In this document: piece after piece, positions 51,009 through 61,621 of the stretch
Numbering within the stretch: the first letter of the stretch is position 1
How the letters are laid out: each line of letters starts with the position of its first letter
Assembly (NCBI GenBank): GCA_020809425.1
Contig: JAGGDC010000001.1
Coordinates: 1,364,001-1,428,000, forward strand
DNA length: 64,000 bases
Direction: 5' to 3'
Source of the DNA: Candidatus Synoicihabitans palmerolidicus
GTDB taxonomy: Bacteria > Verrucomicrobiota > Verrucomicrobiia > Opitutales > Opitutaceae
Position numbers and translations under genes: made by a program
The notes under the pieces: model-generated
The model's input: only the letters and a program-made list of their open reading frames with translations
The model's database searches: none
Told to the model about the DNA's origin: nothing

Positions 51009-52521
51009 TTACGATTGCGATGGTGCGGGCAGTTCGACGTCGACGGAGGGTTTCCAGATTAACCGGAAGCAGATCGCTGATGTCGGCACCTGGGAGTCGT
51101 TGCGGCAGCCTGGTGAGCACGTCGCGCAGATAGTCCAACGGGTCGTGCCCGTGACGTTGGCAGTTGATCACGATCGAGTAGATGATCGCCGAGCGTTGGC
51201 CGGCATCGGGAGGCCCTACGAACAGCCAGTTCTTTTTGCCCAACGCTGAGGGGCGGATGGCGTTTTCCACCAGATTGTTGTCCAGTCGGGTTTCACCGTG
51301 CTGCGGGTGCGCGACCAATGGTTTCCACTGACCGAGCAGGTAGGTAGGTGCAGGCCTTGCCCAGGCCGGACTTGGGGCGCACGTGCGCGCGCAGCCTCCA
51401 CACCACCACGCGCAACCAATACAGCTTATGGGTAAAGTCGCGCTCGCGTCTTTGCTGCCGCTGCCGCGCATCGATACCGGCCTCATCCCACTGCTTTTCC
51501 TGATGATACATCCATGCGATCAGCCGCAGGATCCATTGGGCTACTCGCGAGTTCTCCGCTTGGGCTTCAAAAAACTTACGCCGCGCGTGTGCCCAGCAGC
51601 CCACCCAACACACCTCGGGATGCGTCGCCACATACGCGGGATAGGCACCATAGCCATCGGATGGCATTATCCCGGCAAAACCTTCGACCAGCGACGTCAG
51701 TTCGCCGTGCTGGCGCGATGATCGCCAGTCGAAGAACACGTCATCACCCGGGCCGCTCATCACCCACATCCATCCATTCTTGATTTTGCCCCGTTTTTGA
51801 TCCGGGTCGTGACATCGCACCGGCGTTTCATCGACTGGCACGTAGCCTGGATTCGAGCAACCTGCGGCGCATGCCCTGGTAAATCGGTTCCAGCCAGTCT
51901 GAGGCGATGCGCACCCACTCGACCATACTCTGACGCGGCAGGCGCGCTCCCCAGCGCGACGACATCTTCTCGAGCCGATACCGCGGGGCGTGATCGACAT
52001 ACTTGCTGATCAACACCCAGGCCAAGAGTCCCGCCGAGGCGTAGCCGCCCTCCACCGGGCGCACCCGTGCGGGTGCCACCACCGGGCGCACGATCGAGCT
52101 GGGCCTTGGCCCGATACTTCGGGCGCACGCACTCGCGCTTGAACAACTTCGTCGGCACCACATCGACCTCGAAGCTGCGCTCCTCGCCGATCTTTTCAAA
52201 CTGCTCCGGGGCCGCCAGCACCTCCTCGGGCTCGATCACCACAGGCTCTTTCACCGGCAGGTGCGCGAAGGCCTCGGCTCGCAAGGGCAGCTTCTCGCGC
52301 GAGGCCCGCCGCCGCTCGTAGTGAACCGTCTCGGGCGTGGCCGTCTGCTCGATTAGCTTTTGCTGATCGGCGAACTTCAGTTTCCACTGCGCCGTATCGA
52401 GCTTCTCACTCTTACCCCCACCAAACACCTGCTTGCGCAGCCACTCCAACTGCGAGCGCAGCGCCACGTTTTCGCTCTCCAAAGCGAGATAGGCAGCAGG
52501 CAGTTGTTTCAGGGGCGGCAC
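51009..52521 (-). pseudogene. tnpC: IS66 transposase TnpC, frameshifted
   Basis: From GTG 52521 the N-terminal coiled coil and zinc region read LPAAYLALESENVALRSQLE and WLRKQVFGGGKSEKLD. A shift near 52085 leads to the DDE domain (LLAWVLISKYVDHAPRYRLE). Further shifts are needed near 51850 and 51330. Recognised blocks are YVPVDETPVRCHDPDQKRGK (Asp), PSDGYGAYPAYVATHPEVCW (Asp), CWAHARRKFFEAQ and RLDNNLVENAIRPSALGKKN (Glu). Near 51060 one extra T relative to the 48-kb copy breaks the tail. Repaired length is about 500 residues. Confidence 0.88.
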
Positions 52522-52910
52522 GATTAGTATCCATATATAGGATACTATTAAACAGCAACCTTTTTTCGCGTTCATACCACGCTTTTTTCGCACCATCCTT
52601 CAGGTCGATTCCGCCCAGTAACATCGTCAGCGCTTCGGCACTGAGCGTCACCTTCGCGCCGTCGCCACCGCGCGGTCACGTGAAGCAACCCTTCTCCAGC
52701 CGCTTGGCCAGCCACCCACACGCCGGTGCCATCCCAATACAGCAACTTCACCCGGTTGCGCCGCTTGTTGGTGAACACGAACAACGCACCGCCAAAGGGA
52801 TCTTCACGCAGCACCTGGGAAGCCACAGTCCACAACCCGTCAAACTGCTTTCGCATATCCACCGGTTCAATTGCTAGGTGGATCGTCAGCGCCGAAGGCA
52901 AACCGATCAT
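52522..52910 (-). pseudogene. tnpB: IS66 accessory protein TnpB, frameshifted
   Basis: From ATG 52910 the IS66 Orf2 signature is clear: LAIEPVDMRKQFDGLWTVAS, then DPFGGALFVFTNKRRNRVK and LLYWDGTGVW. The frame slips near 52670. It resumes at KVTLSAEALTMLLGGIDLKD without a clear stop, running toward tnpC through an A6 tract, so the exact 3' end is uncertain. The protein is needed for IS66 transposition but its role is not known. Confidence 0.85.
52525..52547. repeat. AT-rich inverted repeat between tnpB and tnpC
   Basis: Arms TAGTATCC and GGATACTA flank ATATATA, directly upstream of the tnpC start. It could form a hairpin that blocks or couples tnpC translation, or be a small insertion. It differs in composition from the GC-rich IS around it. 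Confidence 0.5.
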
Positions 52911-52915
52911 CGCCG

Positions 52916-53280
52916 TCAGTTGGGCAGGGCTTTGACCAACGCGGCTATGGCGATCGGATCGTCACCACGCAACCGCGTGCCGTCCGGCAGCCTCACCTCC
53001 AACGATGCCGCCGGAGGCGACATCGCGCCCAAGCGCAGCGTTGCGAACGAAGGGCGCGCCGGGCTCGCCGCCGCCACTCCCGCACCCTTGCGCCGCCGGG
53101 CCGTCCCAGCCATGCCACACACGTCGCGTATTTGAGGCCCTCGCGCTTCGCGAACGCCTTCTGCGTCAGGCCGCTCTCGCGGTAGATCGCCGCCAACTGC
53201 GCCCACTCCTCTGCGCTACGCAGCTGGCGTCCGCGCCCATCGTGCTTGTTGTTCTGCACCTCCACTTCAATTGCTTCCAT
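52916..53280 (-). pseudogene. tnpA: IS66 accessory protein TnpA, frameshifted
   Basis: From ATG 53280 the helix-turn-helix part reads RSAEEWAQLAAIYRESGLTQ and KAFAKREGLKYATCVAWL. A shift near 53095 leads to the C-terminal half ending SLEVRLPDGTRLRGDDP and IAIAALVKALPN. The order and tight spacing to tnpB (5 bp) are typical for IS66. Confidence 0.85.
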
Positions 53281-53340
53281 CCTGTCAATTTACCCGCAAA
53301 ATCACTTCCCGCATAGGAAGTCGCCTCTCGGACGCTTACG

Positions 53341-53962
53341 AAAGGACAGTCAGATAAATAAAAGCACTAGCCAAGGGCAAGGGCGTAGCCGTGAGGCTGG
53401 ATCTGAAAGAAGCCGTAGGCAAACTCGTGGGGCGACGAACAGAAACATGGTAAGAGGCTTAGCATCCGGGACGAGTCACCACCACATGACGAAGTCCTGT
53501 GGTACAGGATGTAGGGTAGACGGTGCGCTCGTGCGAGGGAAGTTGATGCCATTATCCGGGGAGGCCTCTGCGCCCCGCGTCCCGTCTATGACGGGGAGCA
53601 GCCGCGTCGGTAACGACGACGGAGGAAACAGAGGAGTCAGCAGCAGGCATAGTAGTCACGGGAAACGAGCCGGGAGTAGTCGCCGACGGGTTACCCGTCC
53701 GACGAATGAACTGGAGGTCTCAACTGTGACGAAGGCCCGAACCAAAATGATGAGCGCGAGTCCGTTGGCTCGATCCACCCTCCGACACCGACCGGTGTAT
53801 CGGATGGTCGGCGCGAAACGATTTTCTCAAACTCAACCGAAGGGCCCACCTGCCAAGTGGGTGATTCGGTTCTATCCAACTACGGTCCGATAGCGTTTCG
53901 GAACCGCCCGGTGCGGACCCGCATGCCGGGTGGTGTGGTAGGCGGAGGCTGCCTACCCGATT
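53341..53962 (+). ncRNA. Group II intron (IIC-like), reverse-transcriptase ORF missing
   Basis: The plus strand carries group II intron RNA landmarks. A domain-I-like 5' region contains CGTGAGGCTGGATCTGAAAG, GCCGTAGGCAAACTCGTGGG and GTTGATGCCATTATCCGGGG. At the 3' end there is a domain V hairpin (CCGCCCGGTGCGG, GACC loop region, CGCATGCCGGGTGG) with the CGC triad characteristic of IIC introns. A short domain VI and the 3' end CTACCCGATT near 53962 follow. These phrases match my memory of bacterial introns. Only about 620 nt separate IS66 and the 3' end, and no frame encodes a maturase, so the ORF in domain IV has been lost. The exact 5' end is uncertain and may be cut by IS66. It could splice only with a maturase supplied in trans. 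Confidence 0.7.
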
Positions 53963-53987
53963 GGACTCTGTTTTCATGTCGGTAACG

Positions 53988-54227
53988 CTACTCCTGATCT
54001 CTTTGTGCCCGGATTCCCGCTTCGCGGTCTGCGACCTTCTCAATCAATCGCTCCGCCATCTGTCGGCTTCTCTCAGCAAGCTGCTCATCCTCCGACGAAT
54101 CAGAAGCAGGGCCAAGACGCGGGGTCGAAAACCGATCAATGAAGTCGCGCTTGAATGCTTCGGAGTCAGCTTCAGAACTGAATAAAATCTGATTCGCCAT
54201 CATGATCTCTATAGCAAATTCGATCAT
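53988..54227 (-). CDS. Small hypothetical protein next to the group II intron
   Basis: A frame of 79 codons from ATG 54227 (or 54206) reads MMANQILFSSEADSEAFKRD, then a Pro/Ser link and a charged helix (EDEQLAERSRQMAERLIEKV) to the stop at 53988. It is a mostly helical, charged small protein of unknown function. IS30 copy B begins 31 bp upstream and the intron ends 26 bp downstream. It may be a remnant of a longer gene. Confidence 0.5.
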   Translation of the reverse strand: MIEFAIEIMMANQILFSSEADSEAFKRDFIDRFSTPRLGPASDSSEDEQLAERSRQMAERLIEKVADREAGIRAQRDQE

Positions 54228-54413
54228 AGAAAGGCGGGCGAACGCGCCGCAGTCGCCGCAGTCCAACACTGAGTGCACAGGCTGAGAGGGAGTGGTTCCC
54301 TTTCTCCTAATGCACTATAATGAATACTATACGTTTGATATTGGGATTGATGATTGGCGGGATTGAGGTTGCGGCAGGCCGCAGGAAGGGAGCGGTGAGC
54401 AGCTATATACAAG

Positions 54414-54465
54414 CCAGAGAGAGGACGACCGGCCCGGCTTGGCGGGCCGGTCGTCCTCTCTCTGG
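54414..54465. repeat. 23-bp hairpin in the leader of IS30 copy B
   Basis: Arms 54414-54436 and 54443-54465 pair perfectly around a 6-nt loop. The outer 12 bp equal those of copy A. The inner stem differs at two pairs (T-A to C-G, C-G to A-T) and is lengthened, with pairing preserved on both arms. Confidence 0.85.
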
Positions 54466-54511
54466 GAAAAACTCCGCGCTGGCGTCGTGGGCGCAGAGCG
54501 GAGGATTTGGA

Positions 54512-55430
54512 GTGGTGGCAAAAATACAACGGCGCATCACCGCCAAGGAACGCGAGGCGATTCATGCCGGTTTGGCCCAGGGCAAAAGCGGCGCTCAGCT
54601 TGCCGTCGGCCCAAGTGCGCCGCGCGCCACAAAGTCGCCGACACGCCCGCCTTGCGCGACGAGGTGCTGGCCCTGTTTGCCACCGGCGCTACGCCCAAGC
54701 CAATCGAAGTCGCCTTGAGACGACGTCATGGCCTTGATCTGACCCGACGCGTGAGCCACGAAACCACCATCTACGACTTCATCTACGTCCACTCCAAAGG
54801 CTCGGTTAAGAAGGAGTTGATCGCTTATTTGCGGCGCAAGAAGCCCCGGCGCAGTCCCGCCCCCCCCCCGCCAAGGGCAAGCTCTCGGGCCAATTGCCGG
54901 GCGCGATCAATATCGGCGAGCGACCCGCTGAGGTGGAGCGCCGGGAGGTGCCCGGACACTGGGAGGCCGACTTGGTCATGGGTGCGGGCAATCGCACCGC
55001 CATTTTGGTCATCACCGAACGGGTTTCCCGCTACGTGATGATCGTCCCGTTGGGCGGCGCCAAAGACGCGATCAGCGTCGCCCGCGCTCTCATCCGGGTC
55101 TTCAAACGCCTGCCCGCCCACCTGCGCAAGACCCTCACCTACGACAACGGCCGCGAAATGGCCCAACATGCCGCCTTCTCCCTTGCCACAAAAGTGGCGG
55201 TCTACTTCTGCAATCCACACAGCCCTTGGCAGCGCGGTGCGGTCGCGAATATCAACGGTCTGAGCCGGGAATACTTCCCTAAAGGCATCGACGTTAACAC
55301 CGTCACCAAAGGCCAAATCGCCAAAGCGGAGTGGCTACTCAATAATCGCCCTCGCATCGGGCTCGACGGACAGTCTCCCGCTGAAGTCTTTCATGCTATT
55401 ATACAAAAAAACTGTGCACTAGCCGCTTGA
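54512..55430 (+). pseudogene. IS30 family transposase, internal deletion and frameshifts
   Basis: From GTG 54512 the helix-turn-helix reads VAKIQRRITAKEREAIHAGL. After GKSGAQLA about 100 bp present in copy A are missing. The frame then passes GPSAP and ETTIYDFIYVHSKGSVKKEL with an extra Thr codon. A poly-C tract at 54862-54870 adds another shift. The DDE half is intact in one frame to 55430 (EVPGHWEADLVMGAGNRTAI, LTYDNGREMAQHAAF, SPWQRGAVANINGLSREY). It is inactive, but by different lesions from copy A. Confidence 0.87.
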
Positions 55431-55436
55431 CGCCGC

Positions 55437-55602
55437 CCTCTGGCTCGTGTATAGTTGCAGACCGCTCCCTTCCTGCGGTCTGCCGCAACCTCAATCCCGC
55501 CAATCATCAATCCCAATATCAAACGTATAGTATTCATTATAGTGCATTAGGAAAAAGGGAACCACTCTGCTCTCAGCCTGTGCACTCAGTGTTGGACTGT
55601 GG
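55437..55602 (-). mobile_element. 5'-terminal fragment of IS30, inverted against copy B
   Basis: About 165 bp match the IS30 leader from its end to just outside the hairpin, in reverse orientation, joined base to base to the 3' end of copy B. It ends with GTGCACTCAGTGTTGGACTG. With the mirror situation at copy A it indicates repeated IS30-into-IS30 events. Confidence 0.87.
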
Positions 55603-55709
55603 CTACTGCCGATTCTTTTCGGTCGATATGACCATACTCGACTCTCCTGAATCGGTATCGGCGGCAAACATGGCGCCCATGGTAACCTGCACCTTGTCCG
55701 CATTCTAAT

Positions 55710-55910
55710 CGCGCTGTTCGTGTCGAGAATCGTTCGGATAAAAAACTGTTCGAAGCCACTGGTCCTCGCCTGAGTGATGATGAACAGGCCTACCCCAACA
55801 CGATACAAGCCAAACTCATGAGCATGGCCCGCTTCCTGGCGGTGAGAAATCGTAGCGCGATCCGGAAATTAGGAGTCATCACCGTGACTGACTACGTTCC
55901 TCGACGTTGA
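55710..55910 (+). pseudogene. C-terminal remnant of an unidentified gene
   Basis: A 66-codon frame without a start ends at TGA 55908-55910. It reads RAVRVENRSDKKLFEATGP, DEQAYPNTIQAKLMSMARFL and KLGVITVTDYVPRR. The regular amino-acid mix suggests former coding sequence whose upstream part was lost with the IS30 insertions. No family recognised. Confidence 0.4.
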
Positions 55911-56985
55911 CGCGGTCTCCGTCTCGATAGAGATCCAGTTCCTCAGTGACTACCAAATCTCCGACTTCGATTCCGGAGAGAATTTCCACTTCATTGAGGC
56001 TCTCGTAACCGGCCTCCACGCTGCGCACTCGGATAATTCCGCCATCCACCACCATGACCTTATCACCGATAAGTGCGCGACGAGGGATAAGCGTGGTGTC
56101 GCTTCGCTCAGCCGTGATGATACATCCCTTCCCCGGTCAATCCGGGTACCACTCGCTCCAACTCAATATCCACTTCCAGATGCACGATGTACCGCTGGGT
56201 CTCCGCATCGGCCGAAGGTAGTACTTTCGACACCGTCGCATTGTACTGACGATTAGCGTAACCGAGAAGCCGTACGGACGCCTTCTGCCCCAGTCTCAAA
56301 TTCTAAAAATTCTCTTCGCTGATCCGAGCCTCCACCGTGCAACTGTCGAAATCAACAAAGCGATCGGAGAATTTGATCCGATCAAATCACCTGGTCGGGC
56401 ATAAACTTCAGAAGCCACGCAATTGAATGGGGCCAAGATCCGCATCTTGGCCAATTCGCGACGACGTTGCGCCAACGTATTGCGGAAGTTGGACAATAGC
56501 AGTTCATTATTCACTACCTCGAGCTGGAGCTTCCTTTCGATCTGTAAAACGCTCCGCTCCTGCTTCCGGTATTCCACTTCAAACAGAATTGCCGGTATCC
56601 ATTAATCGTTCGGGGAGGCCAAGTTTTCCTTCGCCGTGACCAGTTCGAGTTCGATCGACGACCCTACTTCAATTTTGGACTTCGCGGCATCATATTCCGT
56701 TTGGATGCGCTCAATCTCCAACTCCAAATCACTCGGGTCGATCTGAACCAGAAAATCTCCTTCCGAGAAAGCCGCTCCGGAATCGAGTTCGGAAGCCACT
56801 ACACGACCACCAACTGCACTCTTCAGAGACATATTGTATTCAGCCAACACGGTGACACTACCCGGTACCGACTGAACTGCTTTGCCCTTCCACGCAGGTC
56901 GCACCGTCACCGTCGCACGATTATTCAAAACCAAGGCTGTAGCACCGACAGCGAGCACAACAACAATTAACAGGAGCTTCTTCAT
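55879..56985 (-). pseudogene. HlyD/RND-type efflux membrane-fusion protein, several stops
   Basis: From ATG 56985 there is an N-terminal anchor (KKLLLIVVVLAVGATALVL). The barrel/lipoyl strand SAVGGRVVASELDSGAAFSE follows, then a coiled-coil hairpin (LEIERIQTEYDAAKSKIEV). TAA near 56604 interrupts SPND-WIPAIL. The second half of the hairpin and lipoyl domain (ILAPFNCVASEVYARPGDLI) is followed by a shift near 56380 and a TAG at about 56303 in EENF-NLRLGQ. The beta-barrel and C-terminal part (SVEAGYESLNEVEILSGIEV) reach TGA 55879-55881. It would link an inner-membrane pump to TolC. No pump gene is nearby. Confidence 0.82.
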
Positions 56986-58363
56986 CAGCGGCCAGAGGGC
57001 ATTGTGTCGGTAAACGGGTCATCATCAACGAGTTGCAAGAAATCTAAAACACGCAGCCAATAATTGAGCCTGGCCTGCATGGTGGTGCGCCAAGAATCCA
57101 ACAAGTTGACCGTTGCGCTGTTCATGTCGGAAACCGCAGCTTCTCCCCGATCGAACTGCTGGGTAATGTAGTTCAGATGGTTCCGAGCAGACTGCAGCTC
57201 TTGATTCGCGATATCGACGCCAATAGCGTGATATTTGAGCTGTCGCCCAATGGTTTGCGCATCATCGACCAGTTGGGCCTTTTTCTGTCCGATTGAAGCC
57301 TCGGCTGAACGAAGGCGATTAAGCGCCGCCTTAACCCGGCCTCTCGTCTCAAAACCGTCGAACACATTTCAATTGAAGCTTATGCCCCCGTAGAGAGACT
57401 TGAATTCATATTTTTGACCAGGATTGGCTGAATAGCTTTGTTCGTCCTGGGTTATCCCTGCCACCAAATCGAATTGAGGCCTTAAACTCTTCTTGGTATT
57501 CGCGAGATCGTTTTTACTCACCGCCAATTCCTGCAAAGCTATTTCCAGGTCGACATTGAGGGGAATTTCCACCGCGACAAATCGCGCTAGCATGGAGCGG
57601 AGCACCGCCGCATCTTCTGCTCAAGGAAGGTCAGGGAATTCATCCGCAATCATTTCGTCCGAGACGCTTACGCCCGAAATTCGCGATAACATGCGTAAAC
57701 CCGTTTCGTACGTGTCCGTCTCCATCGCCTCCCACAAAACAGCTCTTTGGTGCCCAATGCGTATCTGGTAGATCTCAGCTTCTGAGATCAAATTTTGCAG
57801 TCGCTTGTCTGCCGATTCCTTTAAGTTCTCCGCTACGTTGGATAGATTGAACCGAACTCGCTCCAGAAATTTATTTTGGATTAATAGTTCCAAATACTTC
57901 CCGCGAATGTCCTTCGCAACCGCGGCGAAAGCCTGCCGCGTTCGGCCATCCTCTATGTTGCGGCGAATTTTTGCGGACTCAACATTCCGACTAATTACGC
58001 CCCAATGAAACAGCGGCTGTGTCATTGCGAATCGGTAGTAGAGTTTATCTGCTGTCGGGGGTTCCGAGAAAACTCCACGCTCTTCCTCGGAAACCAACAA
58101 ATCCAAGTAGCCCCCCAAACTTCGGAAGGCGTGCGCCCTTCGCAGTTAGGAGGTCTCCATCTGACGCGGTCTCATTATCACCTCGTAATACCAATCTGGG
58201 GCGATTGGCGCATCGCTTCAGTCAAAATTGAGCGCAGTTGCGGCAACTCGTCCTCGGGCAGAAATGGGCGGACTTGTCCCCATCGATTCGGGGCCGCTAA
58301 TACGGCCCCCGTGAATACGACTGCAAAGATTCGCCGGGTGACCCGGTGGGATAAAGATAACAT
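56985..58363 (-). pseudogene. TolC-family outer-membrane efflux protein, several lesions
   Basis: From the start near 58363 a signal-like segment (RRIFAVVFTGAVLAAPN) leads to LPQLRSILTEAMRQSPQIGI. After a shift near 58120 the long helical repeats follow (RFAMTQPLFHWGVISRNVES, GKYLELLIQNKFLERVRFNL). In-frame TGA codons occur near 57620 (EFPDLP-AEDAAVL) and 57368 (GGISFN-NVFDGFETRG), the latter at a position that is Trp in relatives (TGG to TGA). The second repeat ends DDDPFTDTMPSGR. Its TGA overlaps the HlyD ATG by one base, so the pair was one operon. Confidence 0.82.
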
Positions 58364-58827
58364 GAAAGTGCTAGGATTAAAACGGATACTGAGTCAGCAC
58401 GGTAAAACCAACCATGGACAACGCCATATCGCCTTTAGCTCACGCAAGCTCAATCTCCCGGAGGGGACACTCCTGAACGCGTCATCCGCTATCCACCTCC
58501 GCTCGTCACGGTCGTGCGCCTCTTCCGATTCAAGATCACTCCTCCGTTTATTTGGGGATCCTACGGTTTCCCCATCCCAGAGCAAAGGGTCCGTAAATTC
58601 TTGGGATCGTAGGTATTCTTCTCCAGTTTTAATCATGCGTAGTTCGTTCTGGACCTCGCGCGTCTCGGCGGAGTTCCATAATTCCACACTTTATTTGAGC
58701 GAATGAATCCTCGCCCTCAATCATTGCATTTGTCCTATCTCTTCTAAAACGAGCCCGTCTCCATCGCATCCTCCTCCTTTCCCCATCTGGCAGGGAATAT
58801 CCAAACCATCCTATTTCCAACTCTTTC
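58364..58827. other. 460-bp stretch without a recognisable gene
   Basis: Between the tolC-like start and nadE there are only short frames. One minus-strand frame (58394-58687) has plausible composition (LRMIKTGEEYLRSQEFTDPL, RDERRWIADDAFRSVPSG) and could be a decayed regulator, but no domain is recognisable. No terminator or repeat seen. Confidence 0.3.
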
Positions 58828-60822
58828 GTGACCAGTTACGAGCATGACTTCATACGCATAGCCAGCATTTCGCCTGAAATGCGAGTCGCCGACGTTACCT
58901 TCAACACGGCCCAACATCTGGCAGCTTTGCGCGAAGCAACCTCGGCGGGAGCTTCGGTCGTGGTGTTTCCCGAACTTGGTCTGAGTGGCTATTCTTGTGG
59001 CGATTTGTTTGCTCAATCGATCCTACTATCGTCAGTCAAACAGGCGCTGCTCGATATCGCCGCTGCGACTGTCCGTTCGCCGACTGTTGCGGTAATCGGA
59101 CTCCCATGGGCAGTCGACGACCGACTCTTCAACTGCGCTGCGCTCATCGGCGATGGGCGTGTTTTGGGTTTAGTGCCCAAAACCTTTCTCCCCAACACTG
59201 GGGAATTTTACGAGCAAAGGTGGTTCACCAGCGCCTCTGAACTTGCTCGCGAATTCGTCAATTTGGCCGGAATCTCAATACCCTTTTCGACCGCTGTCGT
59301 GTTTGAAGATGACCGATCCTGCGCCTGCCTCGGAATAGAAATTTGTGAAGACCTCTGGGCGATTTCTCCGCCCAGTGGTGACCTCTGTCTTGCAGGAGCC
59401 AATTTGATTCTCAACCTGTCGGCCAGCAACGAACTCATCGGGAAAGCCCCCTACCGTCGTGATTTGGTCAAACAGCAATCAGCTCGATGCCTCACGGGCT
59501 ACGTCTACGCTAGCGCTGGCCCCGGTGAATCCTCGACCGACGTCGTCTACTCCGGCCATGGAATAATCGCTGAAAACGGCATTATCATCAAGGAAAGCAC
59601 CCGATTCCAATTTGGCACACAGTGCATCATGGCAGACATCGATATTGCTCGATTGCGGCATGAAAGGCTGACAAACAGCAGTTTCGCCAGCGTTCCCCAA
59701 TCACGATCCATACGACGTGTTGCCATTAAACTTGGTGAGTCCAAAAGAAGGCCTTCCTCTCCGCTCGGGCACCTTCGTCCCACCCCAGCTTGGCCTTTCG
59801 TTCCCTCCGACCCCCAAAGACGATCAGAGACCTGCCAGGAGATCTTTGCCATCCAATCAGCAGGCCTCGCCAAGCGACTCAAACACACCGGCAGCCAGCG
59901 AGTGGTCATCGGCGTATCCGGAGGGCTCGACTCCACTCTGGCGTTGTTGGTCACGGCACATGCGTTTGACTTACTAGGATTGGACCGAACCGGCATCCTC
60001 GCACCCACGATGCCGGGGTTCGGCACCACACCTCGCACTCAAGGAAATGCCGAGCAACTCGTTCGAGAATTAGGCGCCACCTTCCGCACCATTCCCATCG
60101 GACCGGCCGTGACTCAGCATTTTCAAGACATCGGGCATGACCCGTCCAGCCACGATGTGACCTGCGAAAATTCTCAAGCTCGCGAACGCACCCAAATTCT
60201 CATGGATCTAGCCAACGAGGTCGGTGGATTCGTCGTCGGCACCGGTGATCTATCTGAAGCCGCCCTAGGATGGTGCACCTTCAATGGCGACCACATGTCC
60301 ATGTATCATGTGAACATCGGCGTGCCAAAAACGCTCGTCCGCTACCTCATCGATTGGTGCGCCGAAACTGATTTCTTTAGCGTCACCGCGGCCGTGCTGC
60401 ACGATATTGCAGCCACGCCTATCAGCCCCGAATTGCTGCCGGCCGGCGCCGATGGAAAAATCCTCCAAGAGACTGAGTCCGTGGTCGGCCCCTACGAGTT
60501 GCATGACTTCTTTCTCTATCACATCATTCGGCACGGCTCGCGCCCTGGCAAGGTGCTGTTTTTAGCCGAAATGGCGTTCAATCAACTCTACGACCGTGCG
60601 GTCATCTTAAAATGGCTCCGCGTATTCGTCCGCCGTTTCTTTAGCCAACAATTCAAACGCTCGGCCCTGCCCGATGGACCGAAGGTCGGCACCATAGCGT
60701 TATCACCTCGAGGGGATTGGCGCATGCCCAGCGATGCCGTCGCCACTGTTTGGTTAGCCGAGATTGACGCAATCGAAAATCTTCCGCTCTCCTCATCTGC
60801 AAAATTTACCAATCATGTCTAA
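58828..60822 (+). CDS. nadE: Glutamine-dependent NAD+ synthetase
   Basis: This 664-residue enzyme amidates nicotinic acid adenine dinucleotide as the last step to NAD. The N-terminal nitrilase-type glutaminase has the Glu-Lys-Cys triad in [34 protein letters not shown] and [10 protein letters not shown]. The C-terminal synthetase domain starts near residue 340, with the ATP loop [16 protein letters not shown] and [28 protein letters not shown] and [13 protein letters not shown]. Start at GTG 58828. The frame is clean through 2 kb. It works downstream of nadA, whose copy here carries an in-frame stop. Confidence 0.95.
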   Translation: MTSYEHDFIRIASISPEMRVADVTFNTAQHLAALREATSAGASVVVFPELGLSGYSCGDLFAQSILLSSVKQALLDIAAATVRSPTVAVIGLPWAVDDRLFNCAALIGDGRVLGLVPKTFLPNTGEFYEQRWFTSASELAREFVNLAGISIPFSTAVVFEDDRSCACLGIEICEDLWAISPPSGDLCLAGANLILNLSASNELIGKAPYRRDLVKQQSARCLTGYVYASAGPGESSTDVVYSGHGIIAENGIIIKESTRFQFGTQCIMADIDIARLRHERLTNSSFASVPQSRSIRRVAIKLGESKRRPSSPLGHLRPTPAWPFVPSDPQRRSETCQEIFAIQSAGLAKRLKHTGSQRVVIGVSGGLDSTLALLVTAHAFDLLGLDRTGILAPTMPGFGTTPRTQGNAEQLVRELGATFRTIPIGPAVTQHFQDIGHDPSSHDVTCENSQARERTQILMDLANEVGGFVVGTGDLSEAALGWCTFNGDHMSMYHVNIGVPKTLVRYLIDWCAETDFFSVTAAVLHDIAATPISPELLPAGADGKILQETESVVGPYELHDFFLYHIIRHGSRPGKVLFLAEMAFNQLYDRAVILKWLRVFVRRFFSQQFKRSALPDGPKVGTIALSPRGDWRMPSDAVATVWLAEIDAIENLPLSSSAKFTNHV

Positions 60823-60843
60823 AAATCTAATCGTAGTCTGCGG

Positions 60844-61001
60844 AGCCGCTTGACGCCGCCCCTCCCGGATCCACCGCCACCAAACAGCAAGGGATCCGCC
60901 GCCAATCCCAACGCGACATCATCACCAACTTTGAAGCGGTGCGTGACTGCCTCAAATCCACCGCCTACCGGGATCTATTGAACGAGTCCGACTTCCCATG
61001 A
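60844..61001 (+). pseudogene. IS30-end relic joined to a 3' gene fragment
   Basis: The 16 bases GCCGCTTGACGCCGCC (60845-60860) equal the extreme 3' end of the IS30 copies. Right after it a frame of about 47 codons reads STATKQQGIRRQSQRDIITN and FEAVRDCLKSTAYRDLLNES, ending at TGA 60999-61001. It looks like the tail of a gene cut by a lost IS30. Family not recognised. Confidence 0.4.
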
Positions 61002-61010
61002 ACCGACAGG

Positions 61011-61621
61011 TCACCCGCCCGAGACGCCAACCTGCAATGTACGCCAATACAGACTGATCCCGTCCTTGATCATCTGCACCGCCACGAGAATGAGTAGCAT
61101 GCCCATCAGTTTTTCCGCCGCGCGCATGCCTCGCGTGCATCATATCGGGCGATACACTCACCCGCAATCAAGATCGCCGCACTGACACCGCTCGCCAAGC
61201 TCACCGCCAGTATCCAATCCATCAAACGATCCGGTTCCTTACTGGCGAGCAGGAGCAAGAACGCGATGCCACTTGGTCCCGCAATCATCGGTATCGCTAG
61301 CGGCACAATAAACGGTTCGTCGTCCTCATCTCCGCCAAACTGCACTCCACGGTTTGGGAAAACCATCCCGATCGCGATTAAAAATAAGAGAATACCCCTC
61401 GCTAAACTGAGCGAAGATTGCTGCAATCCCAAAAACGTCAACATCTTCGCCCCGACCAATAAGAACAACATCAAGACCCCGTAGGCGATTAACACCTCCG
61501 GCAGGAGCACCTTACGACGCCGTTCTGCCGGTACTTTCGACAATGTCGCGTTAAACATCACCACATTCCCGAACGGATCGAGAATCAGCAGCAAAGTAGC
61601 AGCAGCGGAAATCAGTGTCAT
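61011..61621 (-). pseudogene. MarC-family integral membrane protein, frameshift near C-terminus
   Basis: From ATG 61621 the first helix reads MTLISAAATLLLILDPFGNV, with the DPxGN motif of the family. Further helices follow (ILLFLIAIGMVFPNRG, PLAIPMIAGPSGIAFLLLLA, WILAVSLASGVSAAILIAG). Near 61135 the frame shifts. The last helix region GMLLILVAVQMIKDGISLYW is read in another frame to TGA 61011-61013. Function of MarC proteins is unclear. One lesion only, removing the final helix. Confidence 0.8.

Larger units (their letters stand above)
50922..53339 (-). mobile_element. IS66-family insertion sequence (2.42 kb)
   Basis: The ends are near-identical inverted repeats: GTAAGCGTCCGAGAGGCAAC at 50922-50941 and GTAAGCGTCCGAGAGGCGAC reversed at 53320-53339. 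The three IS66 genes run on the minus strand in the usual order tnpA, tnpB, tnpC. The 8-bp flanks (AACTCAAA left, GAAAGGAC right) do not match, so there is no surviving target duplication. An ORF-less group II intron abuts the right end. All three genes are frameshifted. Confidence 0.92.
54258..55436 (+). mobile_element. IS30-family insertion sequence, copy B (about 1.18 kb)
   Basis: The 5' end has GTCCAACACTGAGTGCACAG at 54261-54280. The 3' end has CTGTGCACTAGCCGCTTGAC at about 55412-55431, the same ends as copy A but in opposite orientation. The leader contains the covarying hairpin 54414-54465. It has an internal deletion of about 100 bp in the transposase relative to copy A. A reversed piece of the 5' end directly follows its 3' end. 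Confidence 0.88.

Noticed and set aside
55879..58363. Type I secretion or drug-efflux operon
   Set aside because: Both HlyD and TolC parts carry several stops and no ABC or RND pump is adjacent, so only a dead remnant can be claimed.
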